From contig NC_134975.1 in NCBI RefSeq assembly GCF_965638725.1, forward strand, positions 1,066,179 to 1,130,178: DNA of 64,000 nucleotides. Direction: 5' to 3'. A program made the position numbers and the translations under genes. The notes beneath the pieces are model-generated. The model had not been told where the DNA came from. It did no database searches and was given only the letters and a program-made list of their open reading frames with translations. Positions 36,690 to 49,100 of this stretch are shown one piece after another. Numbering within the stretch: the first letter of the stretch is position 1; every line of letters starts with the position of its first letter. Origin of the DNA: Aptenodytes patagonicus. Lineage: Eukaryota > Chordata > Aves > Sphenisciformes > Spheniscidae.

Positions 36690-37205
36690 GTGTCGGGGGG
36701 GTCCCGGGGGCACCGGGGGGGCCCGGTCCCGGTCCTGGGGGGGTCCCGGGGCCGGTAGGAGGGTCCTGGCGCGGTTCAGGGTCCCCGTGCCGGTCCTGGT
36801 GCCGGTGCGGGGTCCCGGTGCCGGTGGTCCCCGTGCCGGTGCTGGTGCCGATATGGGGGTCCCGGTGCAGTTCGGGGTCCCGGTGCCGGTGGTCCCGGTG
36901 CCGGTAGGTGGGTCCCCGTGCCGGTAGGGGGGTCCCCATGCCGGTGCTGGTCCCGATATGGGGGTCCCGGTGCTGGTAGGGGGGGGTCCCGGTGCCGGTC
37001 CGGGTGCCGGTGTAGGGATCTCGGGGCCGGTCGGGGGGTCCTGGTGCGATTCGGGGTCCCGGGGTCGGTGGTCCCGGTGCTGACAGGAGGGTCCCGGTGC
37101 CAGTGCCGGTGCCGGTATAGGGGTCCCGGTGCCGGTGGTCCCGGGTGCCGGTATAGGGGTCCCGGTGCCGGTAGGGGTTCCCGGTGCCGGTGGGTTCCCG
37201 GTGCC
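36690..37205 (+). repeat. GGTCCCGGTGCC minisatellite
   Basis: Short units (about 12-24 bp) of GGTCCCGGTGCCGGT. The array runs directly into a GC-box-rich CpG island. Confidence 0.85.
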
Positions 37206-37480
37206 CGCCGGCTCCCGGTGCCGGCGGGGCCGGGGCGGGGCGGGCGGGGCGGGGCCGCGCCGAACGCCGGGCGGGGCCGTTCCGCGCCGCTCTCCCTGAC
37301 CGCGGCACCGGCCCCGGTACCGGCCCCGCCCGCCCGCGCCCCGGCCCCGCCGGGCCCGGCCCCGGCCCCGGCACCACCCCCGGCATCACCGGCATCACCC
37401 CCGGCATCACCGGCACCACCGGCATCACCCCCACCGGCACCACCGGGCGCGGGGCCCGGACCCCCCCAGGTACCGGGACC
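37205..37480 (+). promoter_or_regulatory. CpG island with GC boxes, candidate MAP3K12 promoter and non-coding exon 1
   Basis: Several GGGGCGGGG Sp1-type boxes at about 37229-37255, dense CpG, and a strong donor CCCCCCAG|GTACCG at 37469/37470 make this a candidate 5' non-coding exon. Human MAP3K12 also has a non-coding first exon. There is no transcript evidence, and the segment at 38400-38870 is a competing candidate. Confidence 0.4.
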
Positions 37481-37804
37481 GGGCACGGGGCCGCGGGCAG
37501 CGGCGGGGAGGCCCGGGAGGGGGAGGGGGAGGGGGGGGGGTGGGGGGCACCGGGGGGGGTGGGAGTGGGGGGCAGGACCAGGGATGCGGCCGGGATGGAT
37601 GGGGGGGAAGGGGGGGGGGGGGGGGCACGTGCTCCCCTCCCCCACCCCCGGACGCCTGGGTCCCCCCGCCCGACCGGGCCCGGGGGGGGGGGGGCCGCAC
37701 CCTCCCCTCCCCTCCCCTCCCCTCCCCTCCCCCCCTCCGGGCCACCTGGGTCCCCCCGGGGGGTCGGGGGGGCCTGGGGGGAGGGGGGGAGGGGCAGGGG
37801 CACG

Positions 37805-38370
37805 AGCGGCCTCTTGCACACGCGTGTGCCCTCCCCGCCCCCCCCCCCCGCATGTGTGGGCTGCTCTTGCACACGCGTGGGCAGCTCCTTGCACACGTGT
37901 GACCGCCCCCCCTTGCAGACGTGCTTGCACCCCCGTGCACACGCGTGTGCCCCCTTGCACACGCGTGTGCAAAGCCTGCAGGTGCGTGCACGCGTGCTGG
38001 CACCCGTGCGTGCCCCCCTACGTGCGTGTGCCCCCCCCCCCCGGCACGCTTGTGCATCGCCTCGCACGCGCGTGTGCACCCCCTGCACACGAGAGTGCCC
38101 ACCCCTTGCACACGCGTGCGCACCCCCGCGTGGGTATGCACCCCCTTGCACCTGCGTGTGCACCCCTGCATGTGTGCGCACCCCTTGCACGCGTGTGCAC
38201 CCCCCCCCCATACGCACGTGCACCCCCTTGCACACGCGTGTGCACCCTCGCGTGCGTATGCAGCCCTGTGCACGCGCGTGTGCACCCCTACCGGGGTGTG
38301 CACCCCCCCACAGGCCTGTGCACCCGCTTGCACACGTGTGCGCCCCCCACGCACACGCGTGTGCCCCTCG
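37805..38370 (+). repeat. minisatellite of CCCCTTGCACACGCGTGTGC, arm 1
   Basis: About 25 units of roughly 22 bp with alternating purine-pyrimidine cores (GCACACGCGTGTGC) and C-rich linkers. The reverse complement family appears at 39010-40110, so the two arrays face each other across the promoter-like segment. Confidence 0.9.
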
Positions 38371-38401
38371 CGGCCCGTCCCACTCCTCCCGCCCCTCCCC
38401 G

Positions 38402-38532
38402 TGTCGCGACAGGGCGCCATGTCCCGACATGCCACGTCGGCGGGGGCGGCGCGGGGGCGCTCTCTCCCCCGCTCCCCTCCTCCAGCTCCGCTCTGTCGCG
38501 ACACGGGGCCGGCGCAGTCGCATGTCGTGACA
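38402..38532. promoter_or_regulatory. cluster of four TGTCGCGACA-type palindromes
   Basis: TGTCGCGACA occurs exactly at 38402-38411 and 38494-38503, and with one change at 38420-38429 (TGTCCCGACA) and 38523-38532 (TGTCGTGACA). I do not recognise a named factor for this exact ten-mer. It resembles but differs from the TCTCGCGAGA element. The cluster sits between the two repeat arms upstream of MAP3K12. Confidence 0.55.
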
Positions 38533-38651
38533 GACACCCACCCACCCCCCCCGCCCCCGGGTCGTTGGTTCCCCGTTTCTGCCTCAGTTTCCCCGTACGG
38601 AGCCGCCATGGGGGGGGGGGGGGGAGGGGGAGGCTCCATCCCTTACCGGGA

Positions 38652-38863
38652 TGACGTCACCGCGTGACGTGATATCACCACGGGGGGGGACACGACACCT
38701 GGAGGGGCGGGTCGTCCCCCGCGGCCCCCCCCCTCCCCGCCCGGACGCCTGGGTCCCTCGGGGTGACGCTAAGCCCCGCCCACGCCCCCCCGCGGTGACT
38801 CACTCCCCCCCCCCTAATTTTAGTGATGACCTCATCCGCCGGCTCCGCTGTTGCCACGGCAAC
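38652..38863. promoter_or_regulatory. CRE, AP-1 and RFX X-box motifs upstream of MAP3K12
   Basis: A full CRE TGACGTCA lies at 38652-38659, a second half-variant TGACGTGA at 38665-38672, the palindrome GTGATATCAC at 38669-38678, an AP-1 site TGACTCA at 38796-38802, TGACCTCA at 38827-38834, and a perfect palindromic X-box GTTGCCACGGCAAC at 38850-38863. The density suggests a promoter or enhancer about 1.3 kb before the MAP3K12 start codon. Use by particular factors is inferred. Confidence 0.5.
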
Positions 38864-39009
38864 TTCCCCCCCCCCCCCCCAAATTTCCAGGGGAGCTGGC
38901 TCGGGCCTGATCCCCTCTCCCCCCCCCCCCCCGCCCCGAGACCCCCTGGGGCCCCCCCGAACATCTGGGGCCCCCCGCTGGCCCTGCCTCAGTTTCCCCT
39001 GGCGTATTT

Positions 39010-40110
39010 GCACGCCGTGGGGGGGGGGCTCGCACGCTTGCACACGCCCTTGCACGCTCATGCGCACGCTTGCGCACCCCCCTCCATGCTCGTACGCCCT
39101 CTTGCACACTCGTACGTCCTCTTGCACGCTCGTGTGCCCTCTGTGCATTACGGAGGGCCCCTTCCAGGCCCCCCCCCCCCCAGCCTAGTGGGGTGCACGC
39201 ACGTGTGTGAAGAGGGGTGCACGTGTGCAAGGGGGTACACACACATAAATTGGGGGGGGGGGGGGGTGCACCCAGAGGAGAGGGTGTGCGTACACGTGTA
39301 GGGGTGCCCACACGTGTGCAAGGGGCTGCACGGGCGTGCAAGGGGTGCCCACAGGTGTAGGGCTGCGCCCCGGGGGTGCAAGGGGATACACACGTGTGTG
39401 CAAGGGGGTGCACGTGTGTGCAAGGGTGCATCCAGGTGCAAGGGGGTGCACGTACGTGCTGGGGGCGCACACACGCGTGGGGCCGCACACACATGTGCAA
39501 GGGGGGTGCCCATGCACGCAAGGGGGTGCCCACGTGTGCAAGGGGGCGCACACACGTGCGGGGCCGCACACAGGAGTGCGAGGGGGTGCGCGTGCACGCA
39601 AGGGGGGGTGCACGCGTGGAGCTGCACCCATGGGTGCAAGGGGTGCAGGTGCACGCAAGAGGGTGCACGTGCATGTAAGGGGGTGCGCATACATGTAAAG
39701 GGGTGCACACACGTGTGGGGTTGCACACATGGGTGCAAGGGGGTGCACACACGTGTGGGGTTGCACACAGAGGTGCAAGGGGGCGCACGTGGGTGCAAGG
39801 GGGTGCCCATGCATGTAAGGGGGTGCCCATGTGTGCAAGGGGGTGCACACACATGTGGGGGCTGCACACGCGAGTGCAAGGGGGTGCCCGTGCATGTAAG
39901 GGGGTGCCCGTGCACGCAAGGGGGGGTGCACATGTGGAGCAGCACCCAGGGGTGCAAGGGGTGCAGGTGCATGCAAGGGGGTGCACATGCATGTAAAGGG
40001 GTGCCCGTGCACGCGAGGGGGGGTGCACACGTGGAGCTGCACCCAGGGGTGCAAGGGGTGCAGGTGCATGCAAAGGGATGCCCGTGGGTGCAAGAGGGGG
40101 TACACCCCCC
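39010..40110 (+). repeat. minisatellite of GTGCACACACGTGTGCAAGG, arm 2
   Basis: About 40 units of 20-40 bp, the reverse complement of the family at 37805-38370. A larger block containing GTGGAGCTGCACCCAGGGGT recurs near 39615, 39930 and 40030. The array stops about 30 bp before the MAP3K12 coding exon. The first part (39010-39140) is in the C-rich orientation. Confidence 0.9.
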
Positions 40111-40173
40111 GCTCCCGCTGACAGCCCCTCCCGCAGGCCGGGGGGCGGCAGGGGGGCGCGGGGGGCCCCCGCC

Positions 40174-43100
40174 ATGGCCTGCCTGCACGAGACGCGGACG
40201 CCCTCGCCCTCGCTGGCGCTGGCCTCGGACGGGACCCCGGAGCAGGAGCTGACCCCCACGCAGTGCGTGCTGCGTGACGTCCTGCCCGCCGCCCCCGCCG
40301 CCCCCACCGCCCCCCCCGAGGCCTGGCCCCGCCGCGGGCCCCCCCGGCACCCCGACCTGGGTCCCGAGGGAGCGGGACCCCTGGCCGCCGAGGCCGCCCA
40401 CCTGCGGTGCCAGGCGGGTGGGGGGTTCCTGGAGGGGCTTTTCGGCTGCCTCAAGCCCGTCTGGACCATGATCGGCAAAGCCTACGCCGCCGAGCACAAG
40501 CACCCTCAGGAAGGTTAGGGGGCGCGGGGGGTGGGGTGGGTGCAGCATGGGTGCCATGGGGCTGGGAGGGTGCAGGGGGGCCAGGAGGGTGCAATGGAGC
40601 AGGGAGGGTGCAAGGGGGCCGGGAGGGTGCTATGGGACCAGGAAGGTACCATGGGGCTGGGAGGGTGCAAGGGGGCGAAGAAGGGTGCAAGGGGGCAGGG
40701 AGGGTGCTATGGGGCCCGGGAGGGTGCTATGGGGCAAAGGAGGGTGCTACGGGGCCGGGAGGGTGCAGTGGGACAAAGCAGGGGGCAGTGGGGCAAGCGA
40801 GGGGGCAGTGGGGCAAGGAGTGGGGTGCTGGGGTGCAGAGCGTGCAATGGGGCAGGGCGGGAGCAGTAGGGCTGAGGTGAGGGTGCCAAGGGGGGGGCTG
40901 CACCCTGGCCGTGCCAGCATGCGGGTGCCATGGGTATGGGTGCACCGGGGGTGCCGATGTGCGGGTGCCATGGGCGTGGGTGCACCGGGGGTGCCGATGT
41001 GCGGGTGCCATGGGCGTGGGTGCACCGGGGGTGCCGATGTGCGGGTGCCATGGGCGTGGGTGCCTGCAGACCCCTGGGAGGTGCCGTTCGAGGAGATCCT
41101 GGACCTGCAGTGGGTGGGCAGCGGGGCGCAGGGCGCCGTCTTCCTGGGCCGCTTCCACGGTGAGGAGGTGGCCGTGAAGAAGGTGCGGGACCTCAAGGAG
41201 ACCGACATCAAGCACCTGCGCAAGCTCAAGCACCCCAACATCATCACCTTCAAGTGAGCGTGGGTGCTGCCGGCACCGGCATGGGCATGGGGCGCGGGCG
41301 TGGGGCACGGCGTGGGGCACGGGCATGCTATGGGCATGGGGGACATCGTGGGCACAGGGCATGGACATGGCATGCGGCATGGTCATGCCACGGTCACGGA
41401 GGGTGGATGCGGCACGGACAAGCCGTGGTTCTGGGGAACACCATGGGCACAAGGCATGGACATGGCACGGGGCGTGGACGGGGCGTGGTGTGTGGACATG
41501 CTATGGGCATGGAACATGGACACGGCATGGGCATGGGCATGAACGCGGTATGGGGCACGGACATGCCATGGGCAAGCCACGGTCATGGGGAACACCGTGG
41601 GCACAGGGCACGGACACGTCGTGGTCGCGGGCATGAACGCAGCATGAGGCGTGGACACGCCATGGGCAAGCCACGGTCATGGGGAACACCGTGGGCACAG
41701 GGCACGGGCATGGCATGGGCATGAGCATGAACGTGGCGTGGGCACGGACGGCATGGAAACGGGCGTGGACGTGCCATGGGCACGGGCGTAGGGGTCGCGG
41801 ATGCAACATGGGCACGGGACACCAACACGGCTTGTGCGTGGGGAACACCGGCACGGCACGGCACGGACCTGGGTGGGCAGGGCACAGCACGGGCACGGGG
41901 CACTGACACACCAGGGGCGCGGGGCAGGCTGGCGTGTCCCACGTGTGGCACAGGGGACGGCCACACACAGGGGACAGGTCTGTCACAGACAGGGCAGGGC
42001 GACGTGGGTGCAGATGGGTGCCCCGGTGCTCTGGCGCTGATGGTTGCCTGGGTGCAGATGGGTGCCCCAGTTCAGATGGGTGCCCCAGTATCCCAGTGCT
42101 ACTGGGTGTCTGGGTGCAGAGGGGTGCTCCTAGTGCTAACAGGGGGGTTGGGTGCAGATGGGTGCTCCAGCACTGATGGGTGCTGACAGGTACCTGGGTG
42201 CAGGCAAGTGTCCTGGTGCAGATGGGTGCTCACAAGCGCCCCAATACAGTCGGGTGCCCTGGTGCAGCCAGGTGCCCCGGTGCTACTGGGTGCTGCTGGG
42301 TGCCCCAGCTGGCCAGGCAGCGGGTGCTGAGGGTGCTGCTGTGCCCGCAGGGGTGTGTGCACCCAGGCACCCTGCTACTGCATCATCATGGAGTTCTGCG
42401 CCCAGGGCCAGCTGTACGAGGTGCTGCGCGCCGGGCGCAAGGTCACCCCTTCCCTCCTCGTCGACTGGTCCATGGGCATCGCCGGCGGCATGAACTACCT
42501 GCACCTCCACAAGATCATCCACCGCGACCTCAAGTCGCCCAAGTGAGCGGGGATGGGGGCTCGGGGAGCACCCATGGGTGCTGGGGTGGGCATCCCAGGC
42601 GGTGACATGCCCACGATGGCGCCGTGCCCGTGGTGGGGACGTGCATGTGGCGGTTGCATGATCGTGGCAGTGCCATGCCTGTGGTGGTACGTTGTCCTCG
42701 GTGGCTGCATGTCCGTGACAGTTGTATGCCCATGGCAGTGCTGTACCCGTGGCGGTTCCATGCCCATAGCAGTTGCATGACTGTTGTGGTGCCATGCTCA
42801 TGGTGGTGGCAGTGCTGGGCCCATGGCGGTGGCACGCCCATGGCGGTGCAGTGGCCATGGTGGTACCATGCCCATGGCAGTGAGATGTCCATGGCCATGC
42901 TGTGCCCATGGCGATGCAATGCCCATGGCAGTTGCGTGCCCATAGCAGTGCCGTGTCTGTGGTGGCTGTGTCCATGGCAGTGACGTGTCCATGGCAGTGA
43001 CATGTCTATGGTGGCTGTGTCCATGGCAGTGACGTGTCCATGGCAGTGACATGTCTATGGTGGCTGTGTCCATGGCAGTGACGTGTCCATGGCGGTGACA

Positions 43101-46100
43101 TGTCTATGGCATTGCTGTGCCCGTGGCAGTGCAATGACCTTGGGGGTTGCATGTCCGTGACAGTTGTACGTCCATGGCAGTGCCGTACCCGTGGTGGTTC
43201 CATGCCCATAGCAATTGCATGACCGCGGTGGTGCCATGCTCATGGTGGTGGCAGTGCTGTGCCCATGGCGGTGGCGTGCCCACAACAGGACCATGCTCAT
43301 GGCAGTTGCATGCCCGTGATGGTGCCATGGCCGTGGTGGTGCCATGGCTGTGGTGGTGCCATGGCCATGGTGGTGTTGTGGCCGTGGTGGTGGCACACCC
43401 ATGATCTGATGATGCTCGTAGCAGTTGCATGCCCGTGGCGGTGCCGTGCCCGTGTCATTGGCGTGTCATTGGTGTGGCGCTGGCGTGGCGCTGAGTGGGT
43501 GCCCCCCAGCATGCTCATCACCTATGACGACGTGGTGAAGATCTCGGACTTTGGCACCTCCAAGGAGCTCATTGACAAGAGCACCAAGATGTCCTTCGCC
43601 GGCACCGTGGCCTGGATGGCACCCGAGGTCATCCGCAACGAGCCTGTCTCCGAGAAGGTCGATATCTGGTGAGGGCACAGAGACATCGGGGACATGGGAA
43701 CCTTAGGGACACCAGGGAACCGTGATGGCATTGGGGACACAGCAACACAGGGGCCTTTGGGAGGCAATGGGGACGCTGGGGGGCACAGGAGGCATTGGGG
43801 ACAATAGGAACAGGGGACGTTGCAGGGACACATGAGGCCTCAGGGACACCAGGACAACAGAGATGGGGACATTGGGGATGCTGGTGGGGACATTGCAAGG
43901 ACAGGAATGAGGGACATCAGGGACATCAAGGGGGCAGGGGACATAGGGGACACCGGGGCAGGGCAAGGGGGACCAGGGGACAGCGGGAGGACACTGGGGG
44001 TGCTCAGCCGTGGGTGATGGGGGCCATGGGTGCCGGTGCCCCCAGGTCCTTCGGGGTGGTGCTGTGGGAGCTGCTGACGGGCGAGATCCCCTACAAGGAC
44101 GTGGACTCCTCGGCCATCATCTGGGGGGTGGGCAGCAACAGCCTCCACCTGCCCGTCCCCTCCGGCTGCCCCGACGGCTTCAAGGTGCTGCTGCGCCAGT
44201 GCTGGTGAGTGCGCCCGTGGGGACACCCCGCCTGGGGACACCCCACCATGGGGACACCCCGCCTGGGGACACCCCACCATGGGCACCCATGCCATGGATG
44301 GGTCGTGCCATAGGGGACTCCACCATGGGCACCCCACTGTAGGGACCACCATGAGGGATCTACCATTGGCACCCCAATGTGGGCAGTGCAGGGGGGACCC
44401 CTGGTCATAGGGACCCCCACCCTGCGGGGGGTGCCCATGGGCACCCCATGCCAGGCTGCACCCTGGGCACCGCTGCCTCTTGGGCACCCCATGTGTCCTG
44501 TGCACCCTTCTCTGCCTGTGGTCCCAAAAAGCCTCAACGCCTACCCAGCACCCCCCACCCCAGCACCCAGCCGCCCCCCCCCACCTGCACCCAGCGCCGT
44601 GCCGCTCCCCCCAGGAACAGCAAGCCCCGGAACCGGCCGTCCTTCCGCCAGATCCTGCTGCACCTCGACATCGCCTCCGCCGACGTCCTCTCCACCCCCC
44701 AGGAGACCTACTTCAAATCCCAGGTACCAAGCACCCTGGGACCCCCAGCACCCCGGCACCCCCAGCACCCCAAGACCCCTGGCATACCCAGCACCCAGGC
44801 ACCCCCCAGCACCCCCAAACCCCGCAGGAGACCTGCTTCAAATCCCGGTGACTGTGAGGGCTGGGGCAACTGGTGCCAGCAGCAGCTGGTGCCCAGGGTA
44901 TCCAGGCCCAGGATATCCCAGTGCTCGCGGTAGCTGTGCCCAGTATATCCCAGTGCCTAGAGCAGCTGCACCCAGGTAATGCGGTGCCCAGGGTACCTGG
45001 TGCCTGCGGTATCTCGTGCCCATGGTAGCCGGTGCCCAGGGTGCCCGGTGACTGTGCTAGCCGGTGCCCAGGGTAACCGGTGCCCAGTGCCCATGGTAGC
45101 CGGTGCCTGGGGTGCCCAGTGCCAGCAGTACCCAGTACCTGGAGTGCCCAGTGCCTGCAGTAGCTGGTGCCAAAGGTGCCCGGTGCCCTCGGTAGCCGGT
45201 GCCCAGCGTGTCCAGTGCCCATGGTAGCTGGTGCCCGCGGTGCCCGGTGCCTACGGTACCCAGTGCCTGGAGTGCCCAGTGCCTGCAGTAGCTGGTGCCG
45301 AAGGTGCCCGGTGCCCTCGGTAGCCAGTGCCCAGCGTGTCCAGTGCCCATGGTAGCCTGTGCCTGTGGTGCCTGGTGCCCTCGGTAGCCAGTGCCCAGGG
45401 TGCCCAGTGCCCATGGTAGCTGGTGCCTGGGGTGCCCAGTGCCTGCAGTACCCAGTACCTGGAGTGCCCAGTGCCTGCAGTAGCTGGTGCCGAAGGTGCC
45501 TGGTGCCCGTGGTACCTGGTGCCCGCGGTGCCTGGTGCCCTCAGTAGCCGGTGCCCAGCGTGTCCAGTGCCCATGGTAGCTGGTGCCCGCGGTGCCCAGT
45601 GCCCTCGGTAGCCAGTGCCCAGGGTGCCCAGTGCCCATGGTAGCTGGTGCCTGGGGTGCCCAGTGCCAGCAGTACCCAGTGCCTGGAGTGCCCAGTGCCT
45701 GCAGTAGCTGGTACCGAAGGTGCCCGGTGCCCGTGGTACCTGGTGCCCGCGGTGCCTGGTGCCCTCAGTAGCCGGTGCCCAGGGTGCCCAGTGCCCATGG
45801 TAGCTGGTGCCTGGGGTGCCCAGTGCCTACGGTACCCAGTGCCTGGAGTGCCCAGTGCTTGCAGTAACTGGTGCCCAGGGTGTCTGGTGCCCACGGTAGC
45901 CGGTGCCTGAGGTGCCCGGTGTTTGCTGTAGCTGGTGCCTGGGATGCCTGGTGCCCAGGGTGCCTGGTGCACGTGGTAGCTGGTGCCCAGGGTGCCTTGC
46001 TGCCTGGGGTGCCCGGTGCCTGTGGTAGCCGGTGCCCGGTGCCCATGGTAGCCGGTGCCCACGTGCCACAGGCGGAGTGGCGGGAGGAGGTGAAGCTGCA

Positions 46101-49100
46101 CTTCGAGAAGATCAAGTCGGAGGGGACGTGTCTGCACCGGCTGGAGGAGGAGCTCATCAACCGCCGGCGCGAGGAGCTCCGGTGGGGCCCGTCCACGGGA
46201 CACGGGGACACCGGGGACACTGTGGGCACTGGGGCATCAGGGACATGGGTGGGGACCAGGGTGTATCAGGGGGTGCCGGGGTACAGGGAGGGCTGTTGGG
46301 TGCCTGTCCTTGTGTACGGCGGGTGCTGGGTGCCGTGGGGTGCTGTGGGGTGTGTGTGCCAACGCCACGCGTGCCCCGGGTGCCAGGCACGCGCTGGACA
46401 TCCGGGAGCACTATGAGCGCAAGCTGGAGCGCGCCAACAACCTCTACATGGAGCTCAGCGCCCTCATGCTGCAGCTGGAGCTCAAGGAGAAGGAGCTGCT
46501 CAGGTGAGCGGGTCCCCCCAGCACCCCCCAGCACCCCCTCTACCCACCCCATGGCTACCCCCCTGCTGTGGCCAACGCTATTTCAACTCCATGGCCATGG
46601 CCAACCCTATATCTACCCTATGGCCACCCCACGGCCACGGCCACCCCTATGGCCACTCCATGGCCATGGCCAACCCTATGGCCACCCCATGGCTATGGCC
46701 AAACCTTTGGCCACCCCATAGCCGCTCCATGGCCATAGCCAACCCTATATCCATCCCATGGCCACCCCATGGCCATGGCCAATTCTATAGCCACCCCGTG
46801 GCCATGCCTATATCCATCCCACCACCATGGCCAATTTCATAGCCACCCCATGGCCGTGGCCAACCCTATAGCCATCTTATGGCCAACCCGTGGCCATGGC
46901 CAACCCTATAGCCACCCCATGGCCATAGCCAATTCTATAGCCACCCCGTGGCCACGCCTATATCCATCCCACTGCCATGGCCAATTTCATAGCCACCCCA
47001 TGGCCATGGCCAACCCTATAGCCATCTCATGGCCAACCTGTGGCCACAGCCAACTCTATATCCACCCCATGGCCACGGCCAATCCTATATCTACCCCATG
47101 GCCACAGCCAACGCTATAGCCACCTCATGGCCATGGCCAACCCTGTGTCCACCCCACAGCCACTCCATGGCCATGGCCACCCCTATACTCACCCCATGGC
47201 TACCCTGAGCCCATGGCCAGCCCTTACCCACCCCATGGCCACCACCCCAAGGCCATGGCCACGCCACCCCACGCCGCATCCCCGGGTGCGGGTGCCCACG
47301 CGAAGCCTGTGGCAGGCGGGAGCAGGCGCTGGAGAAGCGCTACCCTGGGCTCTTCAAGCCGCGGGCGCCGCGGGGACTCCTGCACGGCAACGCCGTTGAG
47401 ACCCTCATCAAGAAACGCAATGTCCCCCAGAAGCTCTCGCCCCACGGCAAGCGGTGCGCCCGGATGCCTGGGTCCCTCGGTGGGAGGGGGGTGGACCCTG
47501 GGTCCTTTGGGCTGGAGGGGTCTGGGGGTTCGGATGCCTGGGTGCTTTGGGTTGGGGGGGCATGGACATGTGGGTTCCTCAAGGTTGGGGTTGGGGGGGG
47601 GAGAGGTCTGGGGACATGGACATGTGGGTCCTTGTGGGGCTGGGAGCCTGGATACCTGGGTCCTTTTGGGGGGGGCGGTCTGGGGGCCTTGGGTGCCTGG
47701 GGTCCTTTGGGAAGAGGGGGGTGCTGGGGTCCTTTGGGAGGGGGAGGGCTCTGGGGATCCAGATGCCTGGGCCCCCTTGGGGGGGGGGCCTGGGGGTGCA
47801 GATGCCTGGAGTCCTTTGGGGGGGTTCTGGTGCTCTAGATGCCGGTGTCCCTTGTTGGGGCGGGGGGGTGTCTTTGGGGGTGTCTGGACATGGGGGTCCC
47901 TTCTGGCTGGGTGGGGGGGTATTCCAGAGAATCCCAGACGCCTGGGTCCCCGTCCGCAGCCCTTCCGCATGTGTGTCCCCCCCCTCCCCCCCCCCCTCCC
48001 CAGGCCTGACATCCTGAAGCCGGAGGTGCTGCTGCCCAAGCTGGATGCGGCCATGGCGCAGGTGGCCCTGCCGGGGTGTCCCAAGGGCCCCCCCTCGCCC
48101 GGGCGCAGCCGCCGGGCCAAGGGCCGCCATCGCAAAGCGGGACCCCGGGGGGGCTGTGGGGAGCTGGGCCCCGAGGCCGGCCCCCCCCGGGGGCTGCCCG
48201 GACCCCCCCCAACTGCTGCCGGCCCTGACCTCCTCGGGGGCACCCTGGAGGCTGCAGGTGCCCCCCCGGCTGCGGTACCTGATGCGGGACCCGGGGGGGC
48301 GACAGGCACCCAAGGGTCCCCCCCGCCGCGGCCCCCGGCTCCCGGTGAGCCCGAACGGGAGAGTGGGGCCGGCCGGGGGGGGAAAGCGGGGGCCGGGCAG
48401 CACCTCACCCCCGCGGCACTGCTGTACCGGGCGGCCGTCACCCGTGGGCAGGTGAGAACCCCGGATGCCTGGGTCCCTTTTGGCGGGGGGGGGAGGTGTG
48501 GCGCTGGGGAGGGGGGACAGGACCCCCCCAGGTCCATCCCAGCAGTGGGGAGTGGGATGGATCCCTTCTGGGAAGGGGTTTGTGTGTGTGGGGGGGTGTC
48601 AGATACAGGGGTCCCTCCTGAGGAGGGGGGGGTCAGGACCCCTGTGTCCCTCCTGGGGTGGAGGGGGGGGTCAGGATCCCTGGGTGCCTCCCGAGGGGCA
48701 GCGGGAGGACCCCAACGCCCCCTCCCTCCTCTGCCCCCAGAAGCGGGGGGTCTCGTCGGAGGAGGAGGAGGGTGAAGTGGACAGCGAGGTGGAGCTGCCG
48801 CTGCGGCAGAGGTGGGTGCCAACACCCCCCCCCCACCCGCCGCGGATGCCTGGGTCCGTTTGGGGGTCCATGGGTGCTCGGACACCTGGGATGGGTGCAG
48901 GGGGCCAGCGGGTGCCTGGACACCCAGGATGTGTACGGGGGGGGTGGGATTGTCCATGGGTGCTCAGACACCTGGGATGGGTGCAGGAGGGGTGTCTATG
49001 GGTCCTTGGAAGCCCAGGATGGGTGCAGGGGGTTGGTGGGTGCCCAGATGCCTGGGATGGCTGCGTGGGGGGGGGAGGTCCATGGGTGCTCAGACACCTG

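Noticed and set aside
36460-38541. Frame of 693 codons on the minus strand, and Cys/His-rich frames at 38832-40478
   Set aside because: They translate minisatellites (Cys-Thr-Arg-Val and His-Thr-Arg arrays). The regularity of the peptides is that of the DNA repeat. Not Cys-rich proteins or zinc fingers.
42541-42546. Lys-stop at the ends of kinase exons, as if MAP3K12 were truncated (e.g. SPK then stop)
   Set aside because: The apparent stop is the GTGAGC splice donor. Correct joining restores SPN-MLITYDD.
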